DNA of 7,577 bases, from the NCBI GenBank assembly GCA_903835865.1, contig CAILON010000098.1, forward strand, positions 1 through 7,577, in the 5' to 3' direction. Source of the stretch: an uncultured beta proteobacterium. GTDB lineage: Bacteria > Pseudomonadota > Gammaproteobacteria > Burkholderiales > Burkholderiaceae. Each line of letters begins with the position of its first letter. Within the stretch, counting starts at the first letter, position 1. Below, in pieces: positions 1 to 6,743 of the stretch. The position numbers were made by a program, and so were the translations under genes. The notes beneath the pieces are model-generated. The model worked only from the letters and a program-made list of their open reading frames with translations, was not told where the DNA came from and ran no database searches.

Positions 1-450
1 ATCACATTACGCCCATTGCCTGGTTTACCAGTAGTGCGCGATTTGATCGTTGATATGACTTTGTTCTTTAAGCAATACTTGTCTATCAAGCCATACTTGG
101 TAAACGACAATCCACCTCCAGAAAAAGAGCGTCTCCAGAGTCCTGAAGAGCGTGAAGAGTTAAATGGTTTATATGAGTGCATCTTGTGCGCATCATGCTC
201 AACTTCATGCCCATCATTCTGGTGGAATCCTGACAAGTTTGTTGGACCAGCTGGCCTATTGCAAGCCTATCGCTTTATTGCCGATAGTCGCGATGAGGAC
301 ACTGCTCGACGTTTAGACAACTTAGAAGACCCATACCGCTTGTTCCGTTGCCATACCATCATGAACTGCGTAGATGTATGTCCTAAGCATCTAAATCCAA
401 CGAAGGCAATTGGCAAGATCAAGGAGCTGATGGTCCGTAGGGCAGTATGA
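1..450 (+). CDS. sdhB: Succinate dehydrogenase iron-sulfur subunit, 5'-truncated by window edge
   Basis: This is the iron-sulfur subunit of respiratory complex II, which passes electrons from the SdhA flavin to ubiquinone at the inner face of the cytoplasmic membrane. The frame is open from base 1 and 149 residues are visible. Cysteines at window residues 60, 63, 66 and 70 form the CxxCxxCxxxCP cluster, and Cys117, Cys123 and Cys127 complete the ligands of the [4Fe-4S] and [3Fe-4S] centres. The spacing matches E. coli SdhB (C149 to C216) with an offset of 89, so roughly 89 N-terminal residues, including the [2Fe-2S] domain, lie to the left of the window. The CPSFWW segment and His118 after Cys117 correspond to the quinone-site region. 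A TTG at 16 is internal and not a real start. The stop overlaps the sdhE start. Nothing suggests a broken gene; the truncation is only the window edge. Confidence 0.97.
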   Translation: MTLRPLPGLPVVRDLIVDMTLFFKQYLSIKPYLVNDNPPPEKERLQSPEEREELNGLYECILCASCSTSCPSFWWNPDKFVGPAGLLQAYRFIADSRDEDTARRLDNLEDPYRLFRCHTIMNCVDVCPKHLNPTKAIGKIKELMVRRAV

Positions 451-716
451 CCCTCAGTAATGCAGAGTTATATCGATTAAAGAGTGACGCCCGCAGGGGA
501 TTGCTAGAGAATGATTTAATTCTGCAACGTTTCTTTGAGCGCTATGGGGCTCAGTTAAGCGTAGAGGATGGAAAAGTTTTAAGTAAGTTTTTGGCTTTGG
601 ATGATAACGATCTAATGGATTTATTGATTGGACGTAAAGATTCAGTTGCAGCATTAGAGAAGGAGATGGCAGATAACTCCTTCAAAACAGTTTTACAAAA
701 GCTGAGAGAGAAGTGA
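447..716 (+). CDS. sdhE: FAD assembly factor SdhE (succinate dehydrogenase flavinylation factor)
   Basis: This small cytoplasmic protein of 89 residues promotes covalent attachment of FAD to SdhA. The family signature RGxxE is visible as RGLLE at residues 17-21, within an [11 protein letters not shown] stretch, followed by FFERYG and an acidic [10 protein letters not shown] segment, as in E. coli SdhE (formerly YgfY). The length is normal for the family. The ATG overlaps the sdhB stop in an ATGA arrangement, which points to translational coupling. A short AGGG at 439-442, inside sdhB, is the likely ribosome binding site, only 4 bases from the start. Placement directly after sdhB, rather than at a distant locus as in E. 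coli, fits its role with the complex. The older name for this family is DUF339/TPR-repeat-like. Confidence 0.93.
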   Translation: MTLSNAELYRLKSDARRGLLENDLILQRFFERYGAQLSVEDGKVLSKFLALDDNDLMDLLIGRKDSVAALEKEMADNSFKTVLQKLREK

Positions 717-749
717 TTCAGCATTTTGGCGCATTAGTAGTGCAAGTGT

Positions 750-776
750 TTGATCGAATAGCGTATTAACCATAAT
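750..776 (+). promoter_or_regulatory. Possible weak sigma-70 promoter upstream of gltA
   Basis: The 82-base gap between sdhE and gltA contains TTGATC (750-755) and CATAAT (771-776), separated by 15 bases, shorter than the usual 16-18. This is the only longer gap before gltA, so a promoter would be expected here if gltA is transcribed separately from the sdh genes. The match is weak and could be chance in AT-rich sequence. Confidence 0.25.
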
Positions 777-787
777 TTTGAATGACT

Positions 788-792
788 AAGGA
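788..792 (+). promoter_or_regulatory. Ribosome binding site of gltA
   Basis: AAGGA lies 6 bases before the ATG at 799. It supports this start, and the encoded N-terminus agrees with betaproteobacterial citrate synthases. Confidence 0.75.
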
Positions 793-798
793 TTAGAA

Positions 799-2112
799 AT
801 GATTGAATCGGACATCAAGGCAAAACTCTCGTTTTCAGATGGCACCCCAGATATTGATCTGCCAATTTACAAAGGGACAGTTGGTCCTGATGTGATCGAC
901 ATTCGCAAGCTCTATGGCCAGACTGGTAAATTTACGTACGACTCAGGCTTTCTTTCTACTGCATCTTGCAATAGCAAAATTACTTATATCGATGGCGATA
1001 AAGGCGAGCTCTTGTATCGTGGTTATCCGATTGAGGACCTAGCTGGTAACTGCGACTTCCTAGAAGTTTGTTATCTCTTACTAAATGGCGAGTTGCCGAA
1101 TGCGAGCGAGAAAAAAGGCTTTGAAGAATTGGTTATGCACCACACGATGGTTCATGAGCAAATGCAATTCTTCTTGCGTGGATTTCGTCGTGACGCACAT
1201 CCAATGTCAGTATTGACAGGCTTGGTTGGTGCAATGGCCGCTTTCTATCATGATGAAATTGATTACAGCGATGAATACGCGCGTGAAGTAGCGCAAATTC
1301 GCTTGATCGCAAAGATGCCAACTTTGGTAGCGATGGCTTATAAGTATTCAGTAGGTCAGCCGTTTATCTATCCAGATAACTCTTTGTCATATACCGCTAA
1401 CTTTATGCGCATGATGTTTGCAACACCGTGCGAAGAGTACAAAGTAAATCCGGTATTGGTACGTGCTTTGGATCGCATCTTTACTTTGCATGCTGATCAT
1501 GAGCAAAATGCCTCTACATCAACTGTACGTTTGTGTGGATCTTCAGGTACCAATCCATTTGCAGCGATTTCTGCTGGTATTGCCTGTCTCTGGGGCCCAG
1601 CCCACGGCGGAGCCAATGAAGCCTGCTTGCAAATGTTGAATGAAATTCAAGCCAATGGTGGCGTAGATAAGATTCATGAGTTTATTGCTCAAGTTAAAGA
1701 CAAAAACTCTAGCGTTCGTTTGATGGGCTTTGGTCATCGTGTTTATAAAAACTTTGACCCACGTGCAAAACTGATGCGTGAAACTTGCTATGAGGTGCTC
1801 AATGAAATGGGTCTGCAGGATGATCCCTTGTTCAAGTTAGCAATGACGCTTGAGAAGATTGCTTTGGAAGATGAATATTTTGTTAGCCGTAAGCTTTATC
1901 CAAACGTCGACTTCTACTCAGGCATTGTTCAACGCGCTCTTGGCGTCCCAACAGAAATGTTCACATGTATTTTTGCATTAGCAAGAACAGTAGGTTGGAT
2001 TGCGCAATGGGAAGAAATGATTACTGATCCTGAGTACAAGATTGGTCGTCCACGTCAGTTATATGTTGGCGAAACTTCCCGCAAGGTTCCAAACATTTCT
2101 GTTCGCAAATAA
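799..2112 (+). CDS. gltA: Citrate synthase (type II)
   Basis: Citrate synthase condenses oxaloacetate with acetyl-CoA to make citrate, the entry step of the TCA cycle, in the cytoplasm. The 437-residue product is full length for the type II enzyme (E. coli about 427). The catalytic triad is present: His269 in [10 protein letters not shown], His313 in [14 protein letters not shown], and Asp371 in [10 protein letters not shown]. The N-terminal beta-strand region, with the [12 protein letters not shown] segment at about 71-82, is typical of the hexameric, NADH-sensitive Gram-negative form; that allosteric behaviour is inferred from family membership. The gene sits 82 bases after sdhE and 17 bases before leuC, so it is physically joined both to a TCA neighbour and to the leucine block. 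2-Methylcitrate synthase is a possible paralogue, but no prp genes are nearby and the sequence resembles GltA more closely. Confidence 0.97.
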   Translation: MIESDIKAKLSFSDGTPDIDLPIYKGTVGPDVIDIRKLYGQTGKFTYDSGFLSTASCNSKITYIDGDKGELLYRGYPIEDLAGNCDFLEVCYLLLNGELPNASEKKGFEELVMHHTMVHEQMQFFLRGFRRDAHPMSVLTGLVGAMAAFYHDEIDYSDEYAREVAQIRLIAKMPTLVAMAYKYSVGQPFIYPDNSLSYTANFMRMMFATPCEEYKVNPVLVRALDRIFTLHADHEQNASTSTVRLCGSSGTNPFAAISAGIACLWGPAHGGANEACLQMLNEIQANGGVDKIHEFIAQVKDKNSSVRLMGFGHRVYKNFDPRAKLMRETCYEVLNEMGLQDDPLFKLAMTLEKIALEDEYFVSRKLYPNVDFYSGIVQRALGVPTEMFTCIFALARTVGWIAQWEEMITDPEYKIGRPRQLYVGETSRKVPNISVRK

Positions 2113-2129
2113 AGGCTTTAAGGTATCTC

Positions 2130-3539
2130 ATGTCTCGTACGCTTTATGACAAATTGTGGGATGACCACCTTATTTACTCAGAAGAGGATGGCACAGCCAC
2201 GATCTATATCGACCGTCAGTTATTGCATGAGGTAACCAGCCCTCAGGCATTTGAAGGTTTGAGTTTGGCTGGCCGCCCTGTTTGGCGTATTTCAGCCAAT
2301 TTGGCAGTATCCGATCACAACGTTCCAACTACTGATCGCTCAGAAGGCATTACCGATCCAATCTCTAAGTTGCAAGTAGATACCTTGGATCAAAACTGTG
2401 ATGCATTCGGTATCACCCAGTACAAAATGAACGATACCCGCCAAGGGATTGTTCACGTGATTGGACCAGAGCAGGGCGCAACCCTACCTGGCATGACAGT
2501 AGTTTGCGGCGATTCTCATACCAGCACCCATGGCGCCTTTGGTGCCCTGGCCTTTGGAATTGGTACATCTGAGGTTGAGCACGTATTAGCAACTCAAACC
2601 TTGTTGATGAAAAAGAGCAAGAATATGTTGGTGCGTGTAGATGGTCGCTTGCAACCAGGCTCTACCGCTAAAGATATTGTCTTGGCTGTGATTGGCAAGA
2701 TTGGTACTGCTGGCGGCACAGGCTACACCATTGAATTTGCTGGTGAAGCTATCCGTAATTTATCGATGGAGGGTCGGATGACCCTTTGCAATATGGCAAT
2801 TGAGGCAGGAGCTCGTGCTGGCTTGGTCGCAGTTGATGAAACGACCATTGAATACGTACACGGTCGCCCTTATGCGCCAAAAGGACCAGCCTTGCTCCAA
2901 GCATTGCAGTATTGGAGAACATTGCATTCTGACTCTGACGCTAAATTTGATGCAGTTATTGAATTACGCGCCGAAGAGATTGCACCTCAAGTAACTTGGG
3001 GCACTTCACCTGAAATGGTTTTGCCAATTAGCGGGCGCGTGCCAGATCCAGAAAAAGAGCGTGATCCAAATAAGCGTTCTGCAATGGAACGTGCTTTGGA
3101 GTACATGAACCTCATCCCCAATACACCGCTGAGTAATATTACTATTGATAAAGTATTTATTGGCTCTTGCACCAATAGTCGTATTGAAGATATTCGTGCA
3201 GCCGCTAAAGTAGTTGATCGCCTTGGCAAAAAAGTTTCACCGAATGTCAAGCTAGCCTTAGTAGTTCCAGGCTCTGGCTTAGTAAAGGCCCAGGCGGAAC
3301 GTGAAGGATTGGATCGTATTTTTAAGGCAGCTGGCTTTGAATGGCGTGAACCGGGTTGCTCAATGTGTTTGGCCATGAATGCTGATCGCCTAGAGCCAGG
3401 AGAGCGTTGTGCTTCTACCTCGAATCGTAATTTCGAGGGACGTCAAGGTAACGGCGGTAGAACCCATCTAGTAAGTCCAGCAATGGCCGCAGCTGCTGCA
3501 ATCGAAGGTCATTTTGTTGATATTCGAAAAATTTCATAG
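2130..3539 (+). CDS. leuC: 3-Isopropylmalate dehydratase large subunit
   Basis: With LeuD, this aconitase-family subunit isomerises 2-isopropylmalate to 3-isopropylmalate in leucine synthesis. The 469 residues match the usual length (E. coli 466). The three cysteine ligands of the [4Fe-4S] cluster are Cys347 (FIGSCTNSR), Cys410 and Cys413 ([11 protein letters not shown]), equivalent to E. coli C347, C407 and C410. Other family blocks are [20 protein letters not shown] from about 127, and [10 protein letters not shown] at 431-440 near the C-terminus. The start is supported by AAGG at 2120-2123, six bases upstream, and by the conserved N-terminus [10 protein letters not shown]. The gap after gltA is 17 bases, leaving no room for a terminator or a leucine leader peptide. 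The last bases of the gene carry the ribosome binding site of the following lipoprotein gene. Confidence 0.97.
   Translation: MSRTLYDKLWDDHLIYSEEDGTATIYIDRQLLHEVTSPQAFEGLSLAGRPVWRISANLAVSDHNVPTTDRSEGITDPISKLQVDTLDQNCDAFGITQYKMNDTRQGIVHVIGPEQGATLPGMTVVCGDSHTSTHGAFGALAFGIGTSEVEHVLATQTLLMKKSKNMLVRVDGRLQPGSTAKDIVLAVIGKIGTAGGTGYTIEFAGEAIRNLSMEGRMTLCNMAIEAGARAGLVAVDETTIEYVHGRPYAPKGPALLQALQYWRTLHSDSDAKFDAVIELRAEEIAPQVTWGTSPEMVLPISGRVPDPEKERDPNKRSAMERALEYMNLIPNTPLSNITIDKVFIGSCTNSRIEDIRAAAKVVDRLGKKVSPNVKLALVVPGSGLVKAQAEREGLDRIFKAAGFEWREPGCSMCLAMNADRLEPGERCASTSNRNFEGRQGNGGRTHLVSPAMAAAAAIEGHFVDIRKIS
3418..3438 (+). other. Perfect 7-bp inverted repeat inside leuC
   Basis: CCTCGAA (3418-3424) and TTCGAGG (3432-3438) can pair perfectly around a 7-base loop. 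The element lies in the codons for the conserved SNRNFEG segment. No T-run follows, so it is not an intrinsic terminator, and it may simply result from codon choice in a conserved motif. Confidence 0.35.
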
Positions 3540-3542
3540 GAG
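3538..3542 (+). promoter_or_regulatory. Ribosome binding site deciding the GTG start of the lipoprotein gene
   Basis: AGGAG overlaps the leuC stop codon (TAG, 3537-3539) and lies 7 bases before GTG at 3550. This is the strongest Shine-Dalgarno match in the window. It fixes the start at 3550 rather than at the upstream in-frame TTG (3514) within leuC. Confidence 0.8.
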
Positions 3543-3549
3543 TATTACT

Positions 3550-3750
3550 GTGCGCAAATTTCTTTCCCTATCTTTAATTGCACGTCTTACATTAATTGGC
3601 CTTGCAGGCTTGCTGATTTCTGCTTGTAGCAGCACCATGGAAGGTATGGGCAAAGATTTGCAAACCATGGGTAATGCCATGGGCGGATCTCAAAGTAATA
3701 ATCCATCCCAGACTAAGGGCAAGGATGTTGTAGTTACTCCAGTTAAATAA
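3550..3750 (+). CDS. Entericidin-like small lipoprotein
   Basis: This is a 66-residue predicted lipoprotein with a GTG start. A basic N-terminus (MRK) and a hydrophobic segment at about 8-24 lead to the lipobox ISAC, with the acylated cysteine at residue 26. Residue +2 is serine, so outer-membrane sorting by Lol is expected. The mature 41-residue part begins CSSTMEGMGKDLQTMGNAMG, which fits the entericidin A/B pattern (C, then GxGKD and a small helix with spaced glycines). It is followed by a polar tail of about 20 residues, rich in Ser, Asn, Gln and Lys, that makes it longer than classical entericidins. In E. coli the family pair is described as an antidote/toxin lipoprotein couple, but only one copy is present here, so a toxin role cannot be assumed. 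The gene lies 10 bases after leuC and 33 before leuD, and is probably co-transcribed with them. The family call is good; the function is unknown. Confidence 0.82.
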   Translation: MRKFLSLSLIARLTLIGLAGLLISACSSTMEGMGKDLQTMGNAMGGSQSNNPSQTKGKDVVVTPVK

Positions 3751-3783
3751 GTTACACACTCATTCAGAATTAAAGTCAGAATC
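3751..3783 (+). other. Short spacer before leuD without a clear ribosome binding site
   Basis: The 33 bases between the lipoprotein stop and the leuD start hold no good Shine-Dalgarno sequence. The nearest candidate is the weak AAAG at about 3772-3775. No hairpin or promoter is apparent. Confidence 0.4.
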
Positions 3784-4431
3784 ATGGAAAAATTTACGTT
3801 ATACAAAGGTGTAGTAGTTCCGCTTAATCGCGAGAACGTGGATACTGACGCCATCATTCCGAAGCAGTTTCTGAAGTCGATTAAAAAAACTGGCTTTGGC
3901 CAAAATTTATTTGATGAGTGGCGCTACCTTGATCATGGGGAACCTGGTCAAGATTGCAGCACTAGACCAATTAACCCAGATTTTGTCCTCAATCAAGCAC
4001 GTTACAAAGATGCGGGAATTTTGTTAGCACGTAAAAACTTTGGTTGCGGTAGCTCAAGAGAGCACGCTCCTTGGGCTTTGGATCAGTATGGATTTAGGGC
4101 GGTCATTGCTCCTAGCTTTGCAGATATCTTTTTTAATAACTGTTTTAAAAACGGCCTTTTACCAATCGTCTTAACTGAGCAGCAGGTAGATCATCTTTTT
4201 AACGAAACGATGGCTTTTAATGGCTATCAGCTCACTATTGACCTCGAAGCCCAGCAAGTTATTGCTCCCGATGGCACCGCCTATAGCTTTGACGTATCAC
4301 CTTTTAGAAAGTTCTGCCTACTCAATGGCTTGGACGATATTGGCCTAACCCTGCGCCATGCAGATAAAATCAAGGCTTATGAAGCTGAGCGCATCCTCAA
4401 GATGCCTTGGCTTGCAACCCAACTGCCGTAG
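3784..4431 (+). CDS. leuD: 3-Isopropylmalate dehydratase small subunit
   Basis: This is the swivelling-domain subunit that pairs with LeuC to form isopropylmalate isomerase. The 215-residue product has the N-terminal block [13 protein letters not shown] (18-30) and the substrate-loop block [15 protein letters not shown] (85-99). The remaining sequence, including [17 protein letters not shown], follows the family throughout. It is somewhat longer than E. coli LeuD (201 residues) and in line with the betaproteobacterial form. The start at 3784 aligns with the family N-terminus ([15 protein letters not shown]), although its ribosome binding site is weak. The lipoprotein gene separates it from its partner leuC. 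The leuB gene follows after 23 bases. Confidence 0.96.
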   Translation: MEKFTLYKGVVVPLNRENVDTDAIIPKQFLKSIKKTGFGQNLFDEWRYLDHGEPGQDCSTRPINPDFVLNQARYKDAGILLARKNFGCGSSREHAPWALDQYGFRAVIAPSFADIFFNNCFKNGLLPIVLTEQQVDHLFNETMAFNGYQLTIDLEAQQVIAPDGTAYSFDVSPFRKFCLLNGLDDIGLTLRHADKIKAYEAERILKMPWLATQLP

Positions 4432-4454
4432 TTTTATAGAGTTAAAGGCCTTTC

Positions 4455-5525
4455 ATGAAAATTGCAGTTCTCCCGGGCGATGGAATCGGTCCGGAAATCG
4501 TCGCTCAAGCCGTTCGTGTTCTTAAAACGCTTGGACCCAAGTTCGATCTAGAAGAAGCTCCTGTTGGAGGAGCTGCCTATGACATCTCTGGGCACCCTTT
4601 ACCACCTGCAACTTTAGCGTTAGCTAAAAAAGCAGATGCTATTTTATTTGGTGCGGTGGGGGATTGGAAATACGATACCTTGGCTCGTGAACTGCGTCCA
4701 GAACAGGCAATCTTAGGTTTGCGTAAACACTTAGAGTTATTTGCAAACTTTAGACCGGCTATTTGCTATCCAGAATTGACTGCTGCTTCTAGTTTGAAGC
4801 CAGAAATCATTGGCGGACTTGATATTTTGATTGTGCGCGAACTCAATGGCGATATTTATTTTGGCCAACCTCGAGGCATTCGCACATCAGAGTTGCCTTT
4901 GTTTAAGGGCGCTCGCGAAGGCTTTGACACGATGCACTATAGCGAGCCAGAAGTGGAACGTATTGGACGAGTAGCTTTTGAAGCTGCACTAAAGCGCGGC
5001 AAAAAAGTGTGTAGTGTTGATAAGGCTAACGTATTAGAAACATCTCAGTTATGGCGCGAAGTCATGATTCGGATTTCTAAAGACTACCCAGATGTCGAGT
5101 TGTCCCATATGTATGTGGATAACGCTGCCATGCAGTTGGTTAAAGCGCCGAAAGCATTTGACGTAGTAGTGACAGGTAATCTCTTTGGCGATATTCTTTC
5201 TGATGAAGCCGCTATGTTGACGGGCTCAATTGGCATGTTGCCATCAGCCTCTTTGGATAAGAACAATAAGGGTCTCTATGAGCCCAGTCATGGTTCTGCT
5301 CCCGACATCGCAGGCAAGGGAATTGCAAATCCATTGGCAACGATCTTGTCAGCAGCCATGATGTTGCGTTACTCCCTGGGAATGCCTGCCGAAGCAGAGC
5401 GTATTGAAAAGGCTGTGCAAAAGGTTTTAGCGCAAGGTTTGCGCACGGCGGATATTTATACTGAAGGTACGAAAAAGGTTTCTACCGCCGAGATGGGTGA
5501 TGCAGTTGTCGCAGCACTCTCATAA
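4455..5525 (+). CDS. leuB: 3-Isopropylmalate dehydrogenase
   Basis: LeuB oxidises and decarboxylates 3-isopropylmalate to 2-ketoisocaproate with NAD+, the last pathway step before transamination to leucine. The 356-residue length is typical. Residues expected from the Thermus enzyme are all visible: substrate arginines at 90, 100 and 128, Tyr135 in IYFG, Lys190 in SVDKANVLE, and metal-binding Asp222, Asp246 and Asp250 ([10 protein letters not shown]). The NAD+ loop has [15 protein letters not shown], with Asp284 marking NAD+ rather than NADP+ preference. The start is supported by AAAGG at 4444-4448, six bases upstream, and by the family N-terminus [16 protein letters not shown] small variation is [10 protein letters not shown], where many homologues have RELTGGIYFG; this is unlikely to impair activity. 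Tartrate dehydrogenase-type paralogues are less likely given the leuCD context. Confidence 0.97.
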   Translation: MKIAVLPGDGIGPEIVAQAVRVLKTLGPKFDLEEAPVGGAAYDISGHPLPPATLALAKKADAILFGAVGDWKYDTLARELRPEQAILGLRKHLELFANFRPAICYPELTAASSLKPEIIGGLDILIVRELNGDIYFGQPRGIRTSELPLFKGAREGFDTMHYSEPEVERIGRVAFEAALKRGKKVCSVDKANVLETSQLWREVMIRISKDYPDVELSHMYVDNAAMQLVKAPKAFDVVVTGNLFGDILSDEAAMLTGSIGMLPSASLDKNNKGLYEPSHGSAPDIAGKGIANPLATILSAAMMLRYSLGMPAEAERIEKAVQKVLAQGLRTADIYTEGTKKVSTAEMGDAVVAALS

Positions 5526-5585
5526 ACATTTAAGAAATTTATAAAAGCAGCAAAACAAAAAATCATATTTATTAGATAGTTAATT
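5526..5585 (+). other. AT-rich leader before asd, no clear Shine-Dalgarno
   Basis: These 60 bases separate leuB and asd and are distinctly AT-rich, with A-runs around 5541-5562. No GGAG-like motif precedes the asd ATG; the region just upstream reads TTAGATAGTTAATT. I found neither a convincing -35/-10 pair nor a hairpin. A TATAAA at 5540-5545 has no suitably placed -35 element. The unstructured A/T-rich leader may itself support initiation. Confidence 0.45.
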
Positions 5586-6743
5586 ATGGCAAATACAAAA
5601 ACTCCTTTAGTAGGTTTAGTCGGCTGGCGCGGCATGGTTGGTAGCGTGCTCATAGATAGAATGCTCGCTGAGAAAGATTTTGATTTTATTGAGCCAGTAT
5701 TTTTTAGTACTAGCCAAGCAGGCGGAGAAGTGCCTTTGCTTAATGGTCAAAAGGTAACTAAGAGTGAAAGTACTTTGCAAGATGCAAATGACATAAAAGC
5801 CTTATCCCGCTGCGACATCATCTTGACTTGCCAAGGCGGCGATTACACCAATGAGATTTTTCCAAAGCTACGCGCTGCTGGCTGGGATGGTCACTGGATT
5901 GATGCTGCCAGTGCTTTGCGTATGAAGGATGACGCAGTATTGGTGTTGGATCCAGTAAACCGCTTAGTTATTGATAAGGCCTTGGCAGCAGGTGGTAAGA
6001 ATTGGATTGGCAGTAACTGCACCGTTAGCTTGATGATGATGGCTATGGGTGGCTTGGTGAAAGCCGACATGGTTGAGTGGATCAGTGCAATGACCTATCA
6101 GGCTGCTTCTGGTGCAGGAGCTCAGAATATGCGAGAACTCCTCTTGCAGATGGGCGCTTTACGCGATAGCGTAGCTACTGAATTAGCTGATCCTTCTTCA
6201 TGGATCTTGGATATTGATCGCAAAGTGACTGAAACTTTGCGCTCTTCCGATTTTCCAAAGAAAAATTTCCGCAACACTGCACTGGCTGGTAGCTTGATTC
6301 CTTGGATTGACGTTCCTGTGGAGAATGGTCAAACCAAAGAAGAATGGAAGGGCGGAGCAGAGTTTAATAAGATTTTGGGTCGACCTGCATTCCGCACGCC
6401 TGGAAGCATTCCGATTGATGGTTTATGTGTACGCGTTGGTGCCATGCGCTGCCATTCACAAGGATTGACTATCAAGCTGAAGAAAGATATTCCGCTAAAG
6501 GAAATTGAATCGATTTTGGCTAATGACAATCAATGGGTAAAAGTGGTTCCGAATGACCGCGAGACAACCGAGCGTGATTTATCTCCTGCTGCAGTCAGCG
6601 GCACTTTGACAGTGCCCATTGGACGTTTGCATAAGCTAGCGATGGGCCCTGAATATCTGGGTGCATTTACAGTAGGCGATCAATTATTGTGGGGTGCTGC
6701 AGAACCGTTGCGTCGCATGCTCCGCATTTTGCTTGAGCATTAA
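5586..6743 (+). CDS. asd: Aspartate-semialdehyde dehydrogenase
   Basis: Asd reduces aspartyl-4-phosphate to aspartate 4-semialdehyde with NADPH. This is the branch-point precursor for diaminopimelate/lysine, methionine and threonine, and hence for peptidoglycan. The 385-residue protein resembles the Gram-negative type (E. coli 367). It has the nucleotide-binding GWRGMVGS (13-20), the catalytic cysteine Cys145 in [11 protein letters not shown], Gln172 in YQAASGAG, and the catalytic histidine His290 in AMRCHSQ, with Arg283 seven residues before it, as in the E. coli R267/H274 pair. The PVFFSTSQ and [10 protein letters not shown] blocks are also near-identical to the E. coli form. The start agrees with the family N-terminus, with about seven extra residues. 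The gene follows leuB after an AT-rich spacer, and its TAA stop shares a base with the next start codon. Confidence 0.97.
   Translation: MANTKTPLVGLVGWRGMVGSVLIDRMLAEKDFDFIEPVFFSTSQAGGEVPLLNGQKVTKSESTLQDANDIKALSRCDIILTCQGGDYTNEIFPKLRAAGWDGHWIDAASALRMKDDAVLVLDPVNRLVIDKALAAGGKNWIGSNCTVSLMMMAMGGLVKADMVEWISAMTYQAASGAGAQNMRELLLQMGALRDSVATELADPSSWILDIDRKVTETLRSSDFPKKNFRNTALAGSLIPWIDVPVENGQTKEEWKGGAEFNKILGRPAFRTPGSIPIDGLCVRVGAMRCHSQGLTIKLKKDIPLKEIESILANDNQWVKVVPNDRETTERDLSPAAVSGTLTVPIGRLHKLAMGPEYLGAFTVGDQLLWGAAEPLRRMLRILLEH

Noticed and set aside
16..450. TTG at 16 as the real start of a short ferredoxin-like protein
   Set aside because: The frame is open to base 1, and the sequence is the continuous C-terminal part of SdhB, which needs about 89 residues more upstream.
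717..798. A terminator or small RNA in the sdhE-gltA gap
   Set aside because: Only a trivial 3-4 bp pairing (GCA/TGC) is visible, with no GC-rich stem followed by a T-run.
2113..2129. A leucine-rich leader peptide or attenuator before leuC
   Set aside because: Only 17 bases lie between gltA and leuC, too short for a leader ORF and an attenuator hairpin.
118..3062. An identical 15-base string in sdhB (118-132) and leuC (3048-3062)
   Set aside because: Both copies encode the same short Pro-Glu-Lys-Glu-Arg peptide in unrelated proteins, with no similarity beyond it. It is a coincidence of codon use, not a repeat element.
2987..3376. A 129-codon open frame on the - strand inside leuC
   Set aside because: It lies wholly within the confidently identified leuC, has no recognisable motif, and reads as a codon-usage shadow.
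3514..3549. An upstream TTG start for the lipoprotein gene, giving a 78-residue product
   Set aside because: It overlaps leuC, lacks a binding site, and would put extra residues before the signal peptide. GTG at 3550 has AGGAG at ideal spacing and gives a proper lipoprotein N-terminus.
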